The translations under genes and the position numbers were made by a program. The notes beneath the pieces are model-generated. The model searched no databases and had not been told where the DNA came from. It saw only the letters and a program-made list of their open reading frames with translations. Positions 45,420 through 54,596 of a stretch of DNA of 64,000 nucleotides are shown in pieces; positions within the stretch are counted from its first letter, which is position 1, and each line of letters begins with the position of its first letter. The stretch comes from Neobacillus niacini (GTDB taxonomy: Bacteria > Bacillota > Bacilli > Bacillales > Cytobacillaceae), in contig NZ_JAUSZN010000001.1 in the NCBI RefSeq assembly GCF_030817595.1, positions 8,001-72,000 on the forward strand. The letters are read 5' to 3'.

Positions 45420-46580
45420 TTGAATGATATCCAATATGCTTTTATAAATGAATTTGGCCATTACGGATTCGATTTTGAGCAACCTGAGACTTCGACCCAC
45501 TTTATAATCGTTTCTATTTTAGTAAAAGGTTCTGATAAAGAATTTCTCGAGCAGGAAGTTGAAAGGATTAAACAAAAACACCTTCAAAAAAAAGAACCTG
45601 ACGATAGTCTTCGCATGGAAATCTTACAGGATTTAAAGGACTTACCCTTTAAGGTGTACGCATATGTAATTGATAAGCGGAAAATTCGCGAAGATAGCGG
45701 CGTTACCTATGAGAAAACATTTATTAAATTTTTTAACCGAAAGATCTTTGATGATTTATATCGCACCTTTGACACCCTGGACCTTGTCGCGGATGAACAG
45801 GGAACAAAGGAGTTTACGCAGGAATTTATTGCTTACGTTAAACAGAAGTGCATTCCAGACTTATTTAATTATTCAACCTTTGGCTTTAACAGCAGCGAAT
45901 CCGATATTCTTCTGGAATTGGCAGAGTTTATTGCTGAGGCAATTGCCAAAGGCTATGACACCAAACATTACTCTCAGCAGTATCCATCGTTTTATAGACT
46001 ATTGAAAAATAAAATCATCACGATTAATCTTTGGCCGCATGATTACAAGCACTACCTATACGACTACCATTTTGAAAAAACGGACTCAGAAACCGATCAG
46101 ATTATTATAAAACAAGCTGTTAATTTGGCTTATCAATACATTGAAAAACATCGAAAAAGTGAAGAAGAGGATGAAAAAGTCCGGATTGATTTATTGAAGT
46201 TTCTATTATTCAATTTAAAAGAAAATCCTGATGAATATGTCTATACCGAAGAAATCCTTGATAATCTTAATGCCATAAGAATCAATAAAATCAAGCAGCA
46301 TTATTTTCGGTCAAATATTGTTTCGAAGCTGCGCGACCAGGGATTATTAATTGCCTCCAGCAATAAAGGTTATAAGCTGCCTGTTTGTTTGAATGATTTG
46401 TACGACTTTGTGAATCTATCAAGTTTAACAATCCATCCGATGATTCAACGAGTGGCAAAGTGCAGGGACCAAATCCTTCTGGCAACCAACCGAGAAATAG
46501 ATATCCTCGAAAAAGCAGAATATGACTATTTAAAAAGAGTCATTGAAATGGAAAAAATAGCGTTATTGAACAATGAGTAA
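45420..46580 (+). CDS. DUF3800-like protein with C-terminal helical part
   Basis: 386 aa. The N-terminus AFINEFGHYGFDFEQPETSTHFIIVSILV resembles DUF3800 (RNase H-like fold), whose usual opening has an acidic DESG; here the first acidic residue is Asn (INEFG). Later family-like parts are KVYAYVIDKRK, LDLVADEQGTKEFTQEF and DILLELAEFIAEA. The C-terminal 130 residues look like a winged helix (NAIRINKIKQHYFRSNIVSKLRDQGLL). TTG start behind GAGGTGGG. DUF3800 proteins occur near mobile elements and defence genes; none is obvious here. Confidence 0.7.
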   Translation: MNDIQYAFINEFGHYGFDFEQPETSTHFIIVSILVKGSDKEFLEQEVERIKQKHLQKKEPDDSLRMEILQDLKDLPFKVYAYVIDKRKIREDSGVTYEKTFIKFFNRKIFDDLYRTFDTLDLVADEQGTKEFTQEFIAYVKQKCIPDLFNYSTFGFNSSESDILLELAEFIAEAIAKGYDTKHYSQQYPSFYRLLKNKIITINLWPHDYKHYLYDYHFEKTDSETDQIIIKQAVNLAYQYIEKHRKSEEEDEKVRIDLLKFLLFNLKENPDEYVYTEEILDNLNAIRINKIKQHYFRSNIVSKLRDQGLLIASSNKGYKLPVCLNDLYDFVNLSSLTIHPMIQRVAKCRDQILLATNREIDILEKAEYDYLKRVIEMEKIALLNNE

Positions 46581-46594
46581 AAGGGGAAGCTTCT

Positions 46595-47143
46595 ATGTTT
46601 TCATACAAAGTAGATGAGGAATTATCAATTGAATTATTGCAGCAACATCATAAGGAAGAATTATATGATTTAATCGATTCTAATCGTGAACATCTAAGAA
46701 AATGGCTATTGTGGGTGGATAAACGCAAATCGGCGGATGATTTTGAGACGATCATTCCAATTTGGATAAGAAATTACGCCGATAATAATGGGTTCGACGC
46801 CGGGATTCGATACAATGGAAAATTAGTAGGGATGATAGGGCTCCATTATATCGATTGGAAAAATAGTGCAACCAGCATCGGCTATTTTCTGTCTGAAGAA
46901 GCACAGGGCAAAGGGATCATTACACGGGCAGTATCATCGTTGTTAAAATACGTATTCGAAACACTAAAGCTCAATAGAGTGGAAATTCAAGTTGCAGTGA
47001 ATAATCATAAAAGCATTGCGATTCCTGAAAGATTGTGTTTTGTTAGTGAAGGAATTAAACGTGACGGGCAATGGCTATATGACCATTACGAAGACATCGT
47101 TACATATAGTATGTTAGCAAAGGAATGGAAAAATAATAATTAA
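46595..47143 (+). CDS. RimL/YdaF-type N-acetyltransferase
   Basis: 182 aa. Motif A SEEAQGKGIITRAVSSLLKY, LNRVEIQVAVNNHKSIAIPERL and the DHYEDIVTYSML ending match Bacillus YdaF, a ribosomal-protein-type acetyltransferase. In the usual motif GNxxSxxxxEK the Asn is NNHKS. It lies 14 bases after the DUF3800 gene. Confidence 0.88.
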   Translation: MFSYKVDEELSIELLQQHHKEELYDLIDSNREHLRKWLLWVDKRKSADDFETIIPIWIRNYADNNGFDAGIRYNGKLVGMIGLHYIDWKNSATSIGYFLSEEAQGKGIITRAVSSLLKYVFETLKLNRVEIQVAVNNHKSIAIPERLCFVSEGIKRDGQWLYDHYEDIVTYSMLAKEWKNNN

Positions 47144-47146
47144 TCA

Positions 47147-47170
47147 AACTCGTTCAATTGAGCGAGTTTT
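47147..47170 (+). terminator. Terminator after YdaF-like gene
   Basis: Stem AAACTCG(T)TC/GAGCGAGTTT followed by a T-rich tail. Confidence 0.75.
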
Positions 47171-47180
47171 AATTGTTCTT

Positions 47181-47225
47181 AAAAAAAAATAGCTCTAGAG
47201 GGAGACTCCCCTACAGCTATTTTTA
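47181..47225 (-). terminator. Terminator of EamA gene
   Basis: Stem AAATAGCT(C)TAG(A)GGGAG with CTCCCCTA(C)AGCTATTT and a long T run in minus orientation; overlaps the stop codon. Confidence 0.85.
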
Positions 47226-48155
47226 TGATCGCGAATCTGCTGCGTTTACTGCAGGTATTTTCCGATTAAATAACTTCGTACTTGTTCCAATATAAACTCC
47301 GGTTAATACAAACCCCGCTCCAATTCCGTGAGCCCAGGTGAAGGTTTCTCCTAAATAGAGGGTAGCCATTAATACCGCAGATACTGGCATTACATTAATA
47401 AAAATCGAAGCTTTGGCAGCACCAACCTCTTTGATTCCGTAATAATACATAATAAATGAAACTACGGTTACAAAAATACTCATATGCGCAATCGCCACCC
47501 ATGTTGAGAAATCAGCCTGGGTGATATCCTGCCAGGATGTTTCAACAAATGCAAACGGTGCTAAGAAAACTGTACCAAAAGCAACCGCATAGGTGGTAGA
47601 TTCAACGGCACTATATTCTTTCAAAACCACCTTTCCAACTACACTGTACAACGCCCAGCTTATAACGGCGCCAAGTAAAACGAAGTCAATGGTCTGGAAG
47701 CCTAATTGGAACAAGGAAAGGATATGTCCATCGGTGATAATAATTGCTGCTCCTGATAAAGCAATCACCATGCCAATAATATGGTTCTTAGTGATTTTTT
47801 CTTTTAAAAATACCCCCGATAAAAGGACGATTAACACCGGGTTTGAGGCGATAAAGAGTGAACTCTTAATAACGGGTGCCTGTTTGGTGGCAATAAAAAA
47901 GCAAATATTATAGAGTGCAATACCCGTTAAGCCGAGAACTGCAAATAGTCCATAATCCTTGAGTGTCGGTTTCTTTCGATTTTTTTCCATGACCCACATA
48001 ATCGGAAACAATAGGACAGCAGCCCCTAAAAATCGCAAAAATGCAACAGTGGCAGGTTCAAAGCTTTGAACGGCAATTTTACCTGCAATAAAGGCACTTC
48101 CCCATGTAGCCGTGGCGATAAACAACATTCCGTAAATCATCCATTTCTTTTTCAT
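47223..48155 (-). CDS. EamA/DMT family transporter
   Basis: 310 aa with ten helices in two EamA halves (ATATWGSAFIAGKIAV and VISWALYSVVGKVVL). Drug/metabolite exporters of this type move amino acids or other metabolites out of the cell. ATG at 48155 with SD GGGGATTGGA. Divergent from the ger operon. Confidence 0.9.
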   Translation of the reverse strand: MKKKWMIYGMLFIATATWGSAFIAGKIAVQSFEPATVAFLRFLGAAVLLFPIMWVMEKNRKKPTLKDYGLFAVLGLTGIALYNICFFIATKQAPVIKSSLFIASNPVLIVLLSGVFLKEKITKNHIIGMVIALSGAAIIITDGHILSLFQLGFQTIDFVLLGAVISWALYSVVGKVVLKEYSAVESTTYAVAFGTVFLAPFAFVETSWQDITQADFSTWVAIAHMSIFVTVVSFIMYYYGIKEVGAAKASIFINVMPVSAVLMATLYLGETFTWAHGIGAGFVLTGVYIGTSTKLFNRKIPAVNAADSRS

Positions 48156-48317
48156 TCCAATCCCCTAACCAATCATTTTAATAACTTGTATTGTACCATC
48201 TTTTTCGTGTTGCGAAATATAAAATTGCATTTGAACTTCATTTTATTTTTAGAAGACCAATTCATACATAAAACACCTTTAGGTGGAAAACGATATAAAA
48301 ACTGGGAGGGGTTTATT

Positions 48318-49859
48318 GTGAAGAAAAAAATTCCTAAATTGTTGATGAAAAGTCTCAACACTGAACCTGAATTTAACGAAGAATCCAATGTAGAGGACAT
48401 TGAAATAAAAAAACAAGACATAAGTCCTGATATTGAGAAAAACTTAGAGACATTTAAGAAGATATTTACAGTACCGGATAATGCAGATGTCAAATTACGA
48501 GAGTTTACGATTCAACAGCTTAACCGTAAGGCATTTCTCCTTTATATCAGTACAATGGCAGATTTACAAAATATTATGGCAGGCATAGAGGGGCCATTGA
48601 TTGATAGCGAGCACCCTGGATCAAAAATCAAAGATATCGTTTCCTACCCAATTGAAAAAACATCTACCAATATTGGGGATATAACGGAATTTATTGCGGC
48701 AGGGGTCACGGCCCTTTTTGTCGATGGCGATCCTGATTGCTATTTATTTGAAACGACAAAAATTCGAGGCCGGTCGATTGAAAAGTCTGAAAATGAGGTC
48801 ATTGTAAAAGGGGCAAAAGAGGCCTTTAATGAAAAGGTCATTGACAATATAGCTTTAATCCGGAAAAAAATTAAAAATGAAAACCTTATCGTTAAAACGC
48901 AGACGATTTCAAAACGTTCGAGAAATACTGTTTTTCTTGTTTATCAAAAGGACCTTGTAAATGAGGAGCTGCTTCAAAATGTAAAAGAAAGGCTAAAATC
49001 ATTTGAAACTGATAGTACGATTGATTTAAGCATTTTGGAGCAATATCTAGAGGAACGTCCCAGGTCCTTATTTCCAACAATTGTATATACCGAACGTCCT
49101 GATCGTGCCTGTGCATTTATTGAAGAAGGTCATATTATTTTACTGATGGAAAACTCACCAAGCTGTTTAATCCTGCCTGCTACCTTTTGGGCGATGTTTC
49201 ATTCTCCGGAAGATCATTACCTGCGGGCGCCATACGGTAATTTCATTCGAATATTACGATTCCTGGCTCTATTTGTTGCTTGTTTTACCTCCCCAATCTA
49301 TCTTGCGATTACGAACTTTCATGTTGGAATGATTCCACCGGATTTATTGATGGCGATTGCAGGAACTAGGGAAAGGGTGCCTTTTCCATCGATTATTGAA
49401 GTGTTGATGATGGAACTTGCCTTTGAGCTGATTCGTGAAGCAGGATTACGCGTTCCGTCACCGATTGGTCCAACAATTGGGATTGTGGGTGCATTAATCT
49501 TAGGTCAAGCTGCTGTTCAAGCGAATATCATAAGTCCAATCGTTATCATCGTTATTGCATTAAGCGGGTTAAGCTCTTTTATTATTATTGATATAAGTAT
49601 GAATTTTGCTATTCGAATTGCCCGTTTTTTATTTATCTTCACAGCAGGATTTATCGGAATCTATGGAGTCACCGCTTTATTTATTGGAGGACTCTTTTAT
49701 TTAGTATCATTGAAGTCCTTCGGCACATCATATTTTGCACCGATGACACCACATTCCTTCTCTTCAAAGGACCTGCTGATACGCCATATCCCAGTGAAGG
49801 AAAGGTTCCGACCCGGATATTTAAAACCAAGGGATATGGTTAAACAAAGAAAGGGATAA
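48318..49859 (+). CDS. Spore germination receptor A subunit (GerA family)
   Basis: 513 aa. A hydrophilic N-terminal half (about 1-290) carries VKLREFTIQQLNRKAFLLYI and IEKTSTNIGDITEFIAAGVTALFVDGD; the C-terminal half has five helices and PSPIGPTIGIVGALILGQAAVQA. With the B and C subunits it forms the nutrient receptor in the spore inner membrane. GTG at 48318, six bases after GGGAGGGG. A much longer upstream frame overlaps the EamA gene and is not real. The ligand is unknown. Confidence 0.93.
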   Translation: MKKKIPKLLMKSLNTEPEFNEESNVEDIEIKKQDISPDIEKNLETFKKIFTVPDNADVKLREFTIQQLNRKAFLLYISTMADLQNIMAGIEGPLIDSEHPGSKIKDIVSYPIEKTSTNIGDITEFIAAGVTALFVDGDPDCYLFETTKIRGRSIEKSENEVIVKGAKEAFNEKVIDNIALIRKKIKNENLIVKTQTISKRSRNTVFLVYQKDLVNEELLQNVKERLKSFETDSTIDLSILEQYLEERPRSLFPTIVYTERPDRACAFIEEGHIILLMENSPSCLILPATFWAMFHSPEDHYLRAPYGNFIRILRFLALFVACFTSPIYLAITNFHVGMIPPDLLMAIAGTRERVPFPSIIEVLMMELAFELIREAGLRVPSPIGPTIGIVGALILGQAAVQANIISPIVIIVIALSGLSSFIIIDISMNFAIRIARFLFIFTAGFIGIYGVTALFIGGLFYLVSLKSFGTSYFAPMTPHSFSSKDLLIRHIPVKERFRPGYLKPRDMVKQRKG

Positions 49860-49865
49860 AACGAT

Positions 49866-50975
49866 ATGAAACAGCAATCTGCAAAAATTGGCGTTCGTGA
49901 ATATGTTTCCATCGCAGTTTTAATGGTTGGGACGAAAGCTACTGAGGATACTCCGGCCAATCTGTACAGTCAGGTACAAAATGCAGCATGGATGATTCCG
50001 CTTCTATCAGCGGGATTCTTTTTTATCCCTCTTTATTTATTAATAAAAACAATGTCATTGTATGAAGGAAAGGATTTATTTTCCGTCATTAAAAAAATAC
50101 TCGGAAAATACCTAGGTTTTATGGTTTGCCTTGTGATTTTTATCATCAATTCATTTGCTGTTTCGTTTGATACCAGAACGTATACCAATATCATTCGATC
50201 ATTTTATTTTACGACAACACCTACTCTCATCATCTACGCCATTTTAATGTTTATTTGTGCATATGGCGCCAAGAAAGGACTTCAACACATTGGGTCGGTG
50301 TCTTATCTAATTGTGTTCTATGCAGTAGTATCTTTGTATGTGGCCTTATGGCTAGGTACAAAGCATGCCAATATTAATTCGATGTTTCCCCTTTGGGGCC
50401 CTGGAGCATTTGTGCTGGTGAAGGAAGGAGCACAAAAGGTCACAATCTTTGCCGATTTTTTTCTATTGACCATGGTTTTACCATATCTCAAATCAAACAA
50501 AGCATTCAAAAAAGGAACTTGGTTTTCCTATATATATATTTGCATTCAAATTAGTATGTCGATTCTTATTTTTGTCTGCATGTTTGACGAATCCTTAGGG
50601 GGAACTGCCTACCCTTTCCACACATTGATTCGTTATATTTCACTAGGCCACTACATTCCGAATGTTGAAATCATTTTTTTCATCATCTGGATCATGGCGG
50701 CATTTATTCGTTTTACTGCATTTTTATACATAAATGCGCTTATGTTTGGTAATCTTTTTAAAATTAAAGACTTTGAGTACCTAATCCCATCACTGGCGAC
50801 GATTTATTTAATGGTAGGCTTTATTCCTGAAGCGCCGATTAATGTCAGTCTGCAATTTAAACCTATCATATGGAGTACGGCAGGTCCTATGTTCGCTGGA
50901 ATTTCAATACTTTTATGGCTAGTTGCGTTAATAAGGGGAGAATTTAAACATGCAAAAAACAAAAACATTATGTAG
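49866..50975 (+). CDS. Spore germination receptor B subunit (GerB family)
   Basis: 369 aa, ten helices, APC-like fold (KIGVREYVSIAVLMVGTKATEDTPANLY, GKYLGFMVCLVIF). It provides the nutrient-binding site in Ger receptors. It starts six bases behind gerA and overlaps gerC by 26 bases. Confidence 0.93.
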   Translation: MKQQSAKIGVREYVSIAVLMVGTKATEDTPANLYSQVQNAAWMIPLLSAGFFFIPLYLLIKTMSLYEGKDLFSVIKKILGKYLGFMVCLVIFIINSFAVSFDTRTYTNIIRSFYFTTTPTLIIYAILMFICAYGAKKGLQHIGSVSYLIVFYAVVSLYVALWLGTKHANINSMFPLWGPGAFVLVKEGAQKVTIFADFFLLTMVLPYLKSNKAFKKGTWFSYIYICIQISMSILIFVCMFDESLGGTAYPFHTLIRYISLGHYIPNVEIIFFIIWIMAAFIRFTAFLYINALMFGNLFKIKDFEYLIPSLATIYLMVGFIPEAPINVSLQFKPIIWSTAGPMFAGISILLWLVALIRGEFKHAKNKNIM

Positions 50976-52197
50976 ATTATTGTTGTTTTTCCTCATGCTT
51001 TGCTTATTATCAGGGTGTTGGGATCGGGAAGAACTAGAGGATAAAGCCTATGTCATCGGACTGGGACTTGATCGCTCTAAAGATAAAGATAAAATTAAAA
51101 TTACAATGTTACTTGCTAACCCTGAAGTGGGAAGTATGCAAGGGGGTGGTGGTTCAACAGAGAAACCACGGGAAATCATATCATTTGATGCAAATGATTT
51201 CATCGCAGCAAAAGCAACTGCAAATTCCATCATTTCTCGGAATATTAGCTACGAACTATTAAGAATATTTGTGGTTTCCGAAGAATTTGCTAGAGATTCA
51301 AGTTTTTCTACTACATTTACTGATGTTTTAAAAGATAAAGAAATCCGCCTAAATAGTTATATCGCCGTTTCTAAAGAAAAGGCGTCACAGTATTTTATGA
51401 ATAATAAACCTAGAATGGAAACAAGGCCGCATAAATATTTTCAATTTATGGTCAGTCACGGAATTGAAAATGGGCTCATTCCTGATTCTAACCTATTCCG
51501 ATATTTCCAAACGGCGGAAAGAGGAAGCGATCTCTTTTTGGCCATGTATACTACTGCTAAAAGGCAAAAAGATCCTGAAATAAAAAGGGAGGATGAATAT
51601 ACGGCAGGGGAACTAAATGCAACGGGTGAACTGGATGACACACAATTTATTGGATCAGCTGTTTTTAAGAGTGGTGTAATGTTTGCTACACTAACCGGTC
51701 AAGAAACCCGTACAATCAATATTCTAGATGATACTACCGATATAAAAGATATATTAGTGAATATTCCAGATCCTTTTTCCGATAATAAGAAGCAATTCGC
51801 TGCAAGAGTTATGAAAACGAAAAACAATAAAATCAAAATGAACTTGAAGGGAATCACACCCAAGATTTTCATCACCATTCCTTTACAAATAGAGATTATG
51901 TCTAATCCTAGCATGGTCAACTTTGCGAAGCAAAAAAACCAACACATCATCAAAAAACATATCGCTAATCATTTTGAAAAAGGAAATATAAAACTTTTAA
52001 AGAAGACACAGACAGAATTGAAAGGAATTCCATATCCTTTGCCTGTATATTCAAAAAAATACTTTGCAACTATACAGGAATATAAAAAATTCAATTGGGT
52101 GAAAGCTTACCCGCGTGCTGACATCCATGTAAAAGTGGATATTACAATGGTTGATTATGGAAATCGAACAAGAAATGCTAAAAGGTTGGGGGAGTAA
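50950..52197 (+). CDS. Spore germination receptor C subunit (lipoprotein)
   Basis: 415 aa. Lipobox LSGC then WDREELEDKAYVIGLGLD, the standard start of mature GerC proteins. Three-domain GerC architecture, total length slightly above average. It is lipidated and sits on the outside of the inner spore membrane. It overlaps gerB and is followed after three bases by a small membrane gene. Confidence 0.93.
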   Translation: MQKTKTLCRLLLFFLMLCLLSGCWDREELEDKAYVIGLGLDRSKDKDKIKITMLLANPEVGSMQGGGGSTEKPREIISFDANDFIAAKATANSIISRNISYELLRIFVVSEEFARDSSFSTTFTDVLKDKEIRLNSYIAVSKEKASQYFMNNKPRMETRPHKYFQFMVSHGIENGLIPDSNLFRYFQTAERGSDLFLAMYTTAKRQKDPEIKREDEYTAGELNATGELDDTQFIGSAVFKSGVMFATLTGQETRTINILDDTTDIKDILVNIPDPFSDNKKQFAARVMKTKNNKIKMNLKGITPKIFITIPLQIEIMSNPSMVNFAKQKNQHIIKKHIANHFEKGNIKLLKKTQTELKGIPYPLPVYSKKYFATIQEYKKFNWVKAYPRADIHVKVDITMVDYGNRTRNAKRLGE

Positions 52198-52200
52198 CGG

Positions 52201-52356
52201 GTGCAATTATTTACAATCGGTACTCTAGTCGCGATTACAATCTATACCTGTGGGTTTGGTGTTACTCTATGGAAGGAAAAACAAAAGGTAAGTGCACTAG
52301 CTGTATTTTTTCTAACACTTGCTATCCTCGTTCTTCCTTTTTTCACTATTTTTTAA
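52201..52356 (+). CDS. Small two-helix membrane protein, Ger D-subunit-like
   Basis: 51 aa, starting with GTG three bases after the gerC stop and behind SD GGGGGAG (52187-52193). Two hydrophobic segments (LFTIGTLVAITIYTCGFGVTL and ALAVFFLTLAILVLPFF) are joined by a charged loop WKEKQKVS. Several Bacillus ger operons end in a two-helix D gene that tunes receptor function, and size, position and topology fit. No sequence-level proof. Confidence 0.75.
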   Translation: MQLFTIGTLVAITIYTCGFGVTLWKEKQKVSALAVFFLTLAILVLPFFTIF

Positions 52357-52426
52357 TCATCCCTTTGATGGAGAACACTAGTATTTTAATTGTAATTTTT
52401 GGAAAATATAAAGGCGAGGTGATAGA

Positions 52427-52603
52427 ATGGCTAATGCAAAAGTTGGCGATAAGATTTCCTTTAAACGTGATGGGAATTCTTTAGAAGGTGTAGTTACGGG
52501 AGTAAGGGAAAATTCCGTTATGGTTCAATACGGTATGTCAAAGGATAAGGATGAACCTCTGATCACGATTGTCAATCATAAAAATTACAAAATTACAAAA
52601 TAA
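52427..52603 (+). CDS. DUF2187 family protein (YkvS-like)
   Basis: 58 aa: MANAKVGDKISFKRDG, EGVVTGVRENSVMVQYG and LITIVNHKNYKITK give a small SH3-like beta barrel, matching YkvS. ATG behind AAGGCGAGGTG. Function unknown. A terminator follows. Confidence 0.85.
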   Translation: MANAKVGDKISFKRDGNSLEGVVTGVRENSVMVQYGMSKDKDEPLITIVNHKNYKITK

Positions 52604-52632
52604 ATGAGCACCTATACGTAAAAGATACCCAA

Positions 52633-52665
52633 GAAAAAATCCCTTTAATTCAAAGGGATTTTTTC
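52633..52665. terminator. Bidirectional terminator
   Basis: Stem GAAAAAATCCCTTT/AAAGGGATTTTTTC, serving the DUF2187 gene and the opposing small gene. Confidence 0.88.
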
Positions 52666-52669
52666 ATTG

Positions 52670-52855
52670 TTAATCCTGATTGCGCTCTTTGTTTCTATCA
52701 CCAGTTAAATTATCTGCAGCGTTTTTAACTGCGTCAACAGCATTCATCGCAACGTTTTCAGTTGTTTCTAATGCACTATGAACTGTGTGGAAAGCAGCAC
52801 CTGCAGTTTCTTTAATGCCTTCCGCAAGTCCTTGATCATTTTGTTTTTTTGCCAT
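52670..52855 (-). CDS. Hypothetical 61-aa hydrophilic protein
   Basis: Amphipathic, Ala/Asn/Asp-rich helix (AEGIKETAGAAFHTVHSALE, NAVDAVKNAADNL), reminiscent of small stress or LEA-like proteins of Bacillus. ATG at 52855 behind SD AGGAGGTGAATC. Function unknown. Confidence 0.72.
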   Translation of the reverse strand: MAKKQNDQGLAEGIKETAGAAFHTVHSALETTENVAMNAVDAVKNAADNLTGDRNKERNQD

Positions 52856-53019
52856 ATTGATTCACCTCCTAAACAGAAATAGGTTATGTAATAATGGCTG
52901 GACTATTCAGTTGAAAACGGGGTTCAGAAAAAAATTTTCCATTTAAATCTTTCTTTATTAAGGGAATAGTAAAAGTGACGCTACGTTGAACCATGAATAA
53001 AGATCTAGGAGGAACTAGA

Positions 53020-53175
53020 ATGGATGAAAATAAAAAAATGGAAAAGCTGCTTCGAGATTATGGATATCCTGAAGAAGCAATTCCAAGATTATTGCGAGAA
53101 ATTAGTTCCATGAACTACGATAGGGTACGAAAGCTAATTCTGCCGTATAACGATATGACAGCAAATAGATCGTAA
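53020..53175 (+). CDS. Hypothetical 51-aa protein
   Basis: Charged helical protein: DENKKMEKLLRDYGYPEEAI and LLREISSMNYDRVRKLILPYN. The ATG at 53020 follows a perfect SD AGGAGG. The in-frame start at 52993 has no SD. No family recognised; followed by a strong terminator. Confidence 0.7.
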   Translation: MDENKKMEKLLRDYGYPEEAIPRLLREISSMNYDRVRKLILPYNDMTANRS

Positions 53176-53237
53176 AAGTATTAAATAAAATGATTATGTA
53201 AACTTAAATGTGCAATAATAAGTGTTCATTCCAACTT

Positions 53238-53280
53238 AAAACAAGTCCATTACAGATGTGCTCTGTAATGGACTTGTTTT
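53238..53280 (+). terminator. Terminator after 51-aa gene
   Basis: Stem AAAACAAGTCCATTACAGA/TCTGTAATGGACTTGTTTT, 18 bp, T-rich 3' end. Confidence 0.88.
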
Positions 53281-53351
53281 AGGTAACATTAAAATGCTTT
53301 TTTTAGTAGAATTAGAGATAATGAGATGTTGACGAAAGGAATGGACACTGA

Positions 53352-54467
53352 ATGGAAAAAATTTACTTAGATTACAATGCAAGCACTCCATTGGCCCCTG
53401 AAGTGGTTGATGCCATGCAGCCACTGTTGAATGATTACTACGGGAATCCCTCCGCACTGCATTGGGCGGGTAAACCTGTAAAATCATTTTTACATAAAGC
53501 GAGAGAACAAGTTGCACAACTTATAAACTGTTCCCCTGGGGAAATTATTTTTACTTCTGGTGGTAGTGAAGCAAATAACCTTGCACTTAAAGGCTTTTAT
53601 TTTAAAAACGTGAATAAAGGGAACCACATCATTACAACAAAAATCGAACACCCTGCAATCATAAATCCTTGTAAGTTCCTTGAAAGAATTGGAGCGCGGG
53701 TAACATACGTTGGTGTGGATCAATACGGGAGAGTTTCACCTGAGGAAATTGAAAAAGTTATTTCAAAAGATACGATCCTAATTACCGTCATGCATTCCAA
53801 TAATGAAACAGGCACCCTCCAGCCTATTAATGAAATTGGGAAGATAGCAAATAAGAATGGAATTGCTTTTCATACCGATGCTTCGCAATCCGTGGGGAAA
53901 GTTCCAGTGGATGTGAATGAGTTAAAGGTGGATATGCTAACGATTGCCGGTCATAAACTGTATGCTCCAAAGGGCATTGGAGCTTTGTTTGTTCGCGATG
54001 GTATTGAGTTGGAACCGCTGATTCATGGTGCTGGACATGAACATGGACTTCGTGCAGGAACTGAAAATACCTTATTGGCGGTCGGATTAGGGAAGGCATG
54101 TGAAATCGCAGGCACTCAATTAGGTACCAAAAAGCAAAAAGATTTGACCGATTATTTTTGGAAGCAACTTAAAGCTGAGTATGGCAATCAAGTTGTTCTA
54201 AATGGACATGAAGAGGAACGATTACCGAATACCCTAAATGTCAGTTTTGTTAGAAGGATCGGGCAGGATTTATTGGATGCAGTGCCTCAGCTTGCTGCCT
54301 CTACGGGTTCAGCCTGTCATGCCGGCAGTATTGAATTATCACCAGTGCTTAAGGAAATGAACGTACCTGAAGAGGTCGGAATGGGTGCGATCCGTTTTAG
54401 TTTAGGCAGATATACCACAAAGGATGAGATAGATATCGTCGTCAAAGCGTTTAAAGAAATCTTGTAA
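53352..54467 (+). CDS. Cysteine desulfurase (IscS/NifS-like)
   Basis: 371 aa, PLP fold type I. PLP Lys in TIAGHKLYAPKG, active-site loop Cys in STGSACHAGSIELSPVL. It removes sulfur from Cys as a persulfide for Fe-S clusters, thiamine or tRNA thiolation. The loop is CHAGSIE rather than CSSG/CTSG, so it is a side branch. No tRNA thiolase, scaffold or thiI gene lies beside it. ATG follows GAAAGGA. Confidence 0.9.
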   Translation: MEKIYLDYNASTPLAPEVVDAMQPLLNDYYGNPSALHWAGKPVKSFLHKAREQVAQLINCSPGEIIFTSGGSEANNLALKGFYFKNVNKGNHIITTKIEHPAIINPCKFLERIGARVTYVGVDQYGRVSPEEIEKVISKDTILITVMHSNNETGTLQPINEIGKIANKNGIAFHTDASQSVGKVPVDVNELKVDMLTIAGHKLYAPKGIGALFVRDGIELEPLIHGAGHEHGLRAGTENTLLAVGLGKACEIAGTQLGTKKQKDLTDYFWKQLKAEYGNQVVLNGHEEERLPNTLNVSFVRRIGQDLLDAVPQLAASTGSACHAGSIELSPVLKEMNVPEEVGMGAIRFSLGRYTTKDEIDIVVKAFKEIL

Positions 54468-54596
54468 CCAACCATACAGCACGGCCAGGCATCATAAATT
54501 TATAAAAATTCATTAAAATCATAAAATATCTTCATAAATAGTTCTTTTGGTTATTCCAAATAATAATTTATAACTTGTCATGAAAGAGGGCTATTT

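Noticed and set aside
45420..47143. Defence system formed by DUF3800 and acetyltransferase genes
   Set aside because: The acetyltransferase looks like ordinary YdaF, and no nuclease, helicase or other known defence partner is nearby.
48066..48317. N-terminal extension of the GerA-type protein
   Set aside because: It overlaps the EamA gene on the other strand, has no SD and does not resemble GerA; the GTG at 48318 has a good SD.
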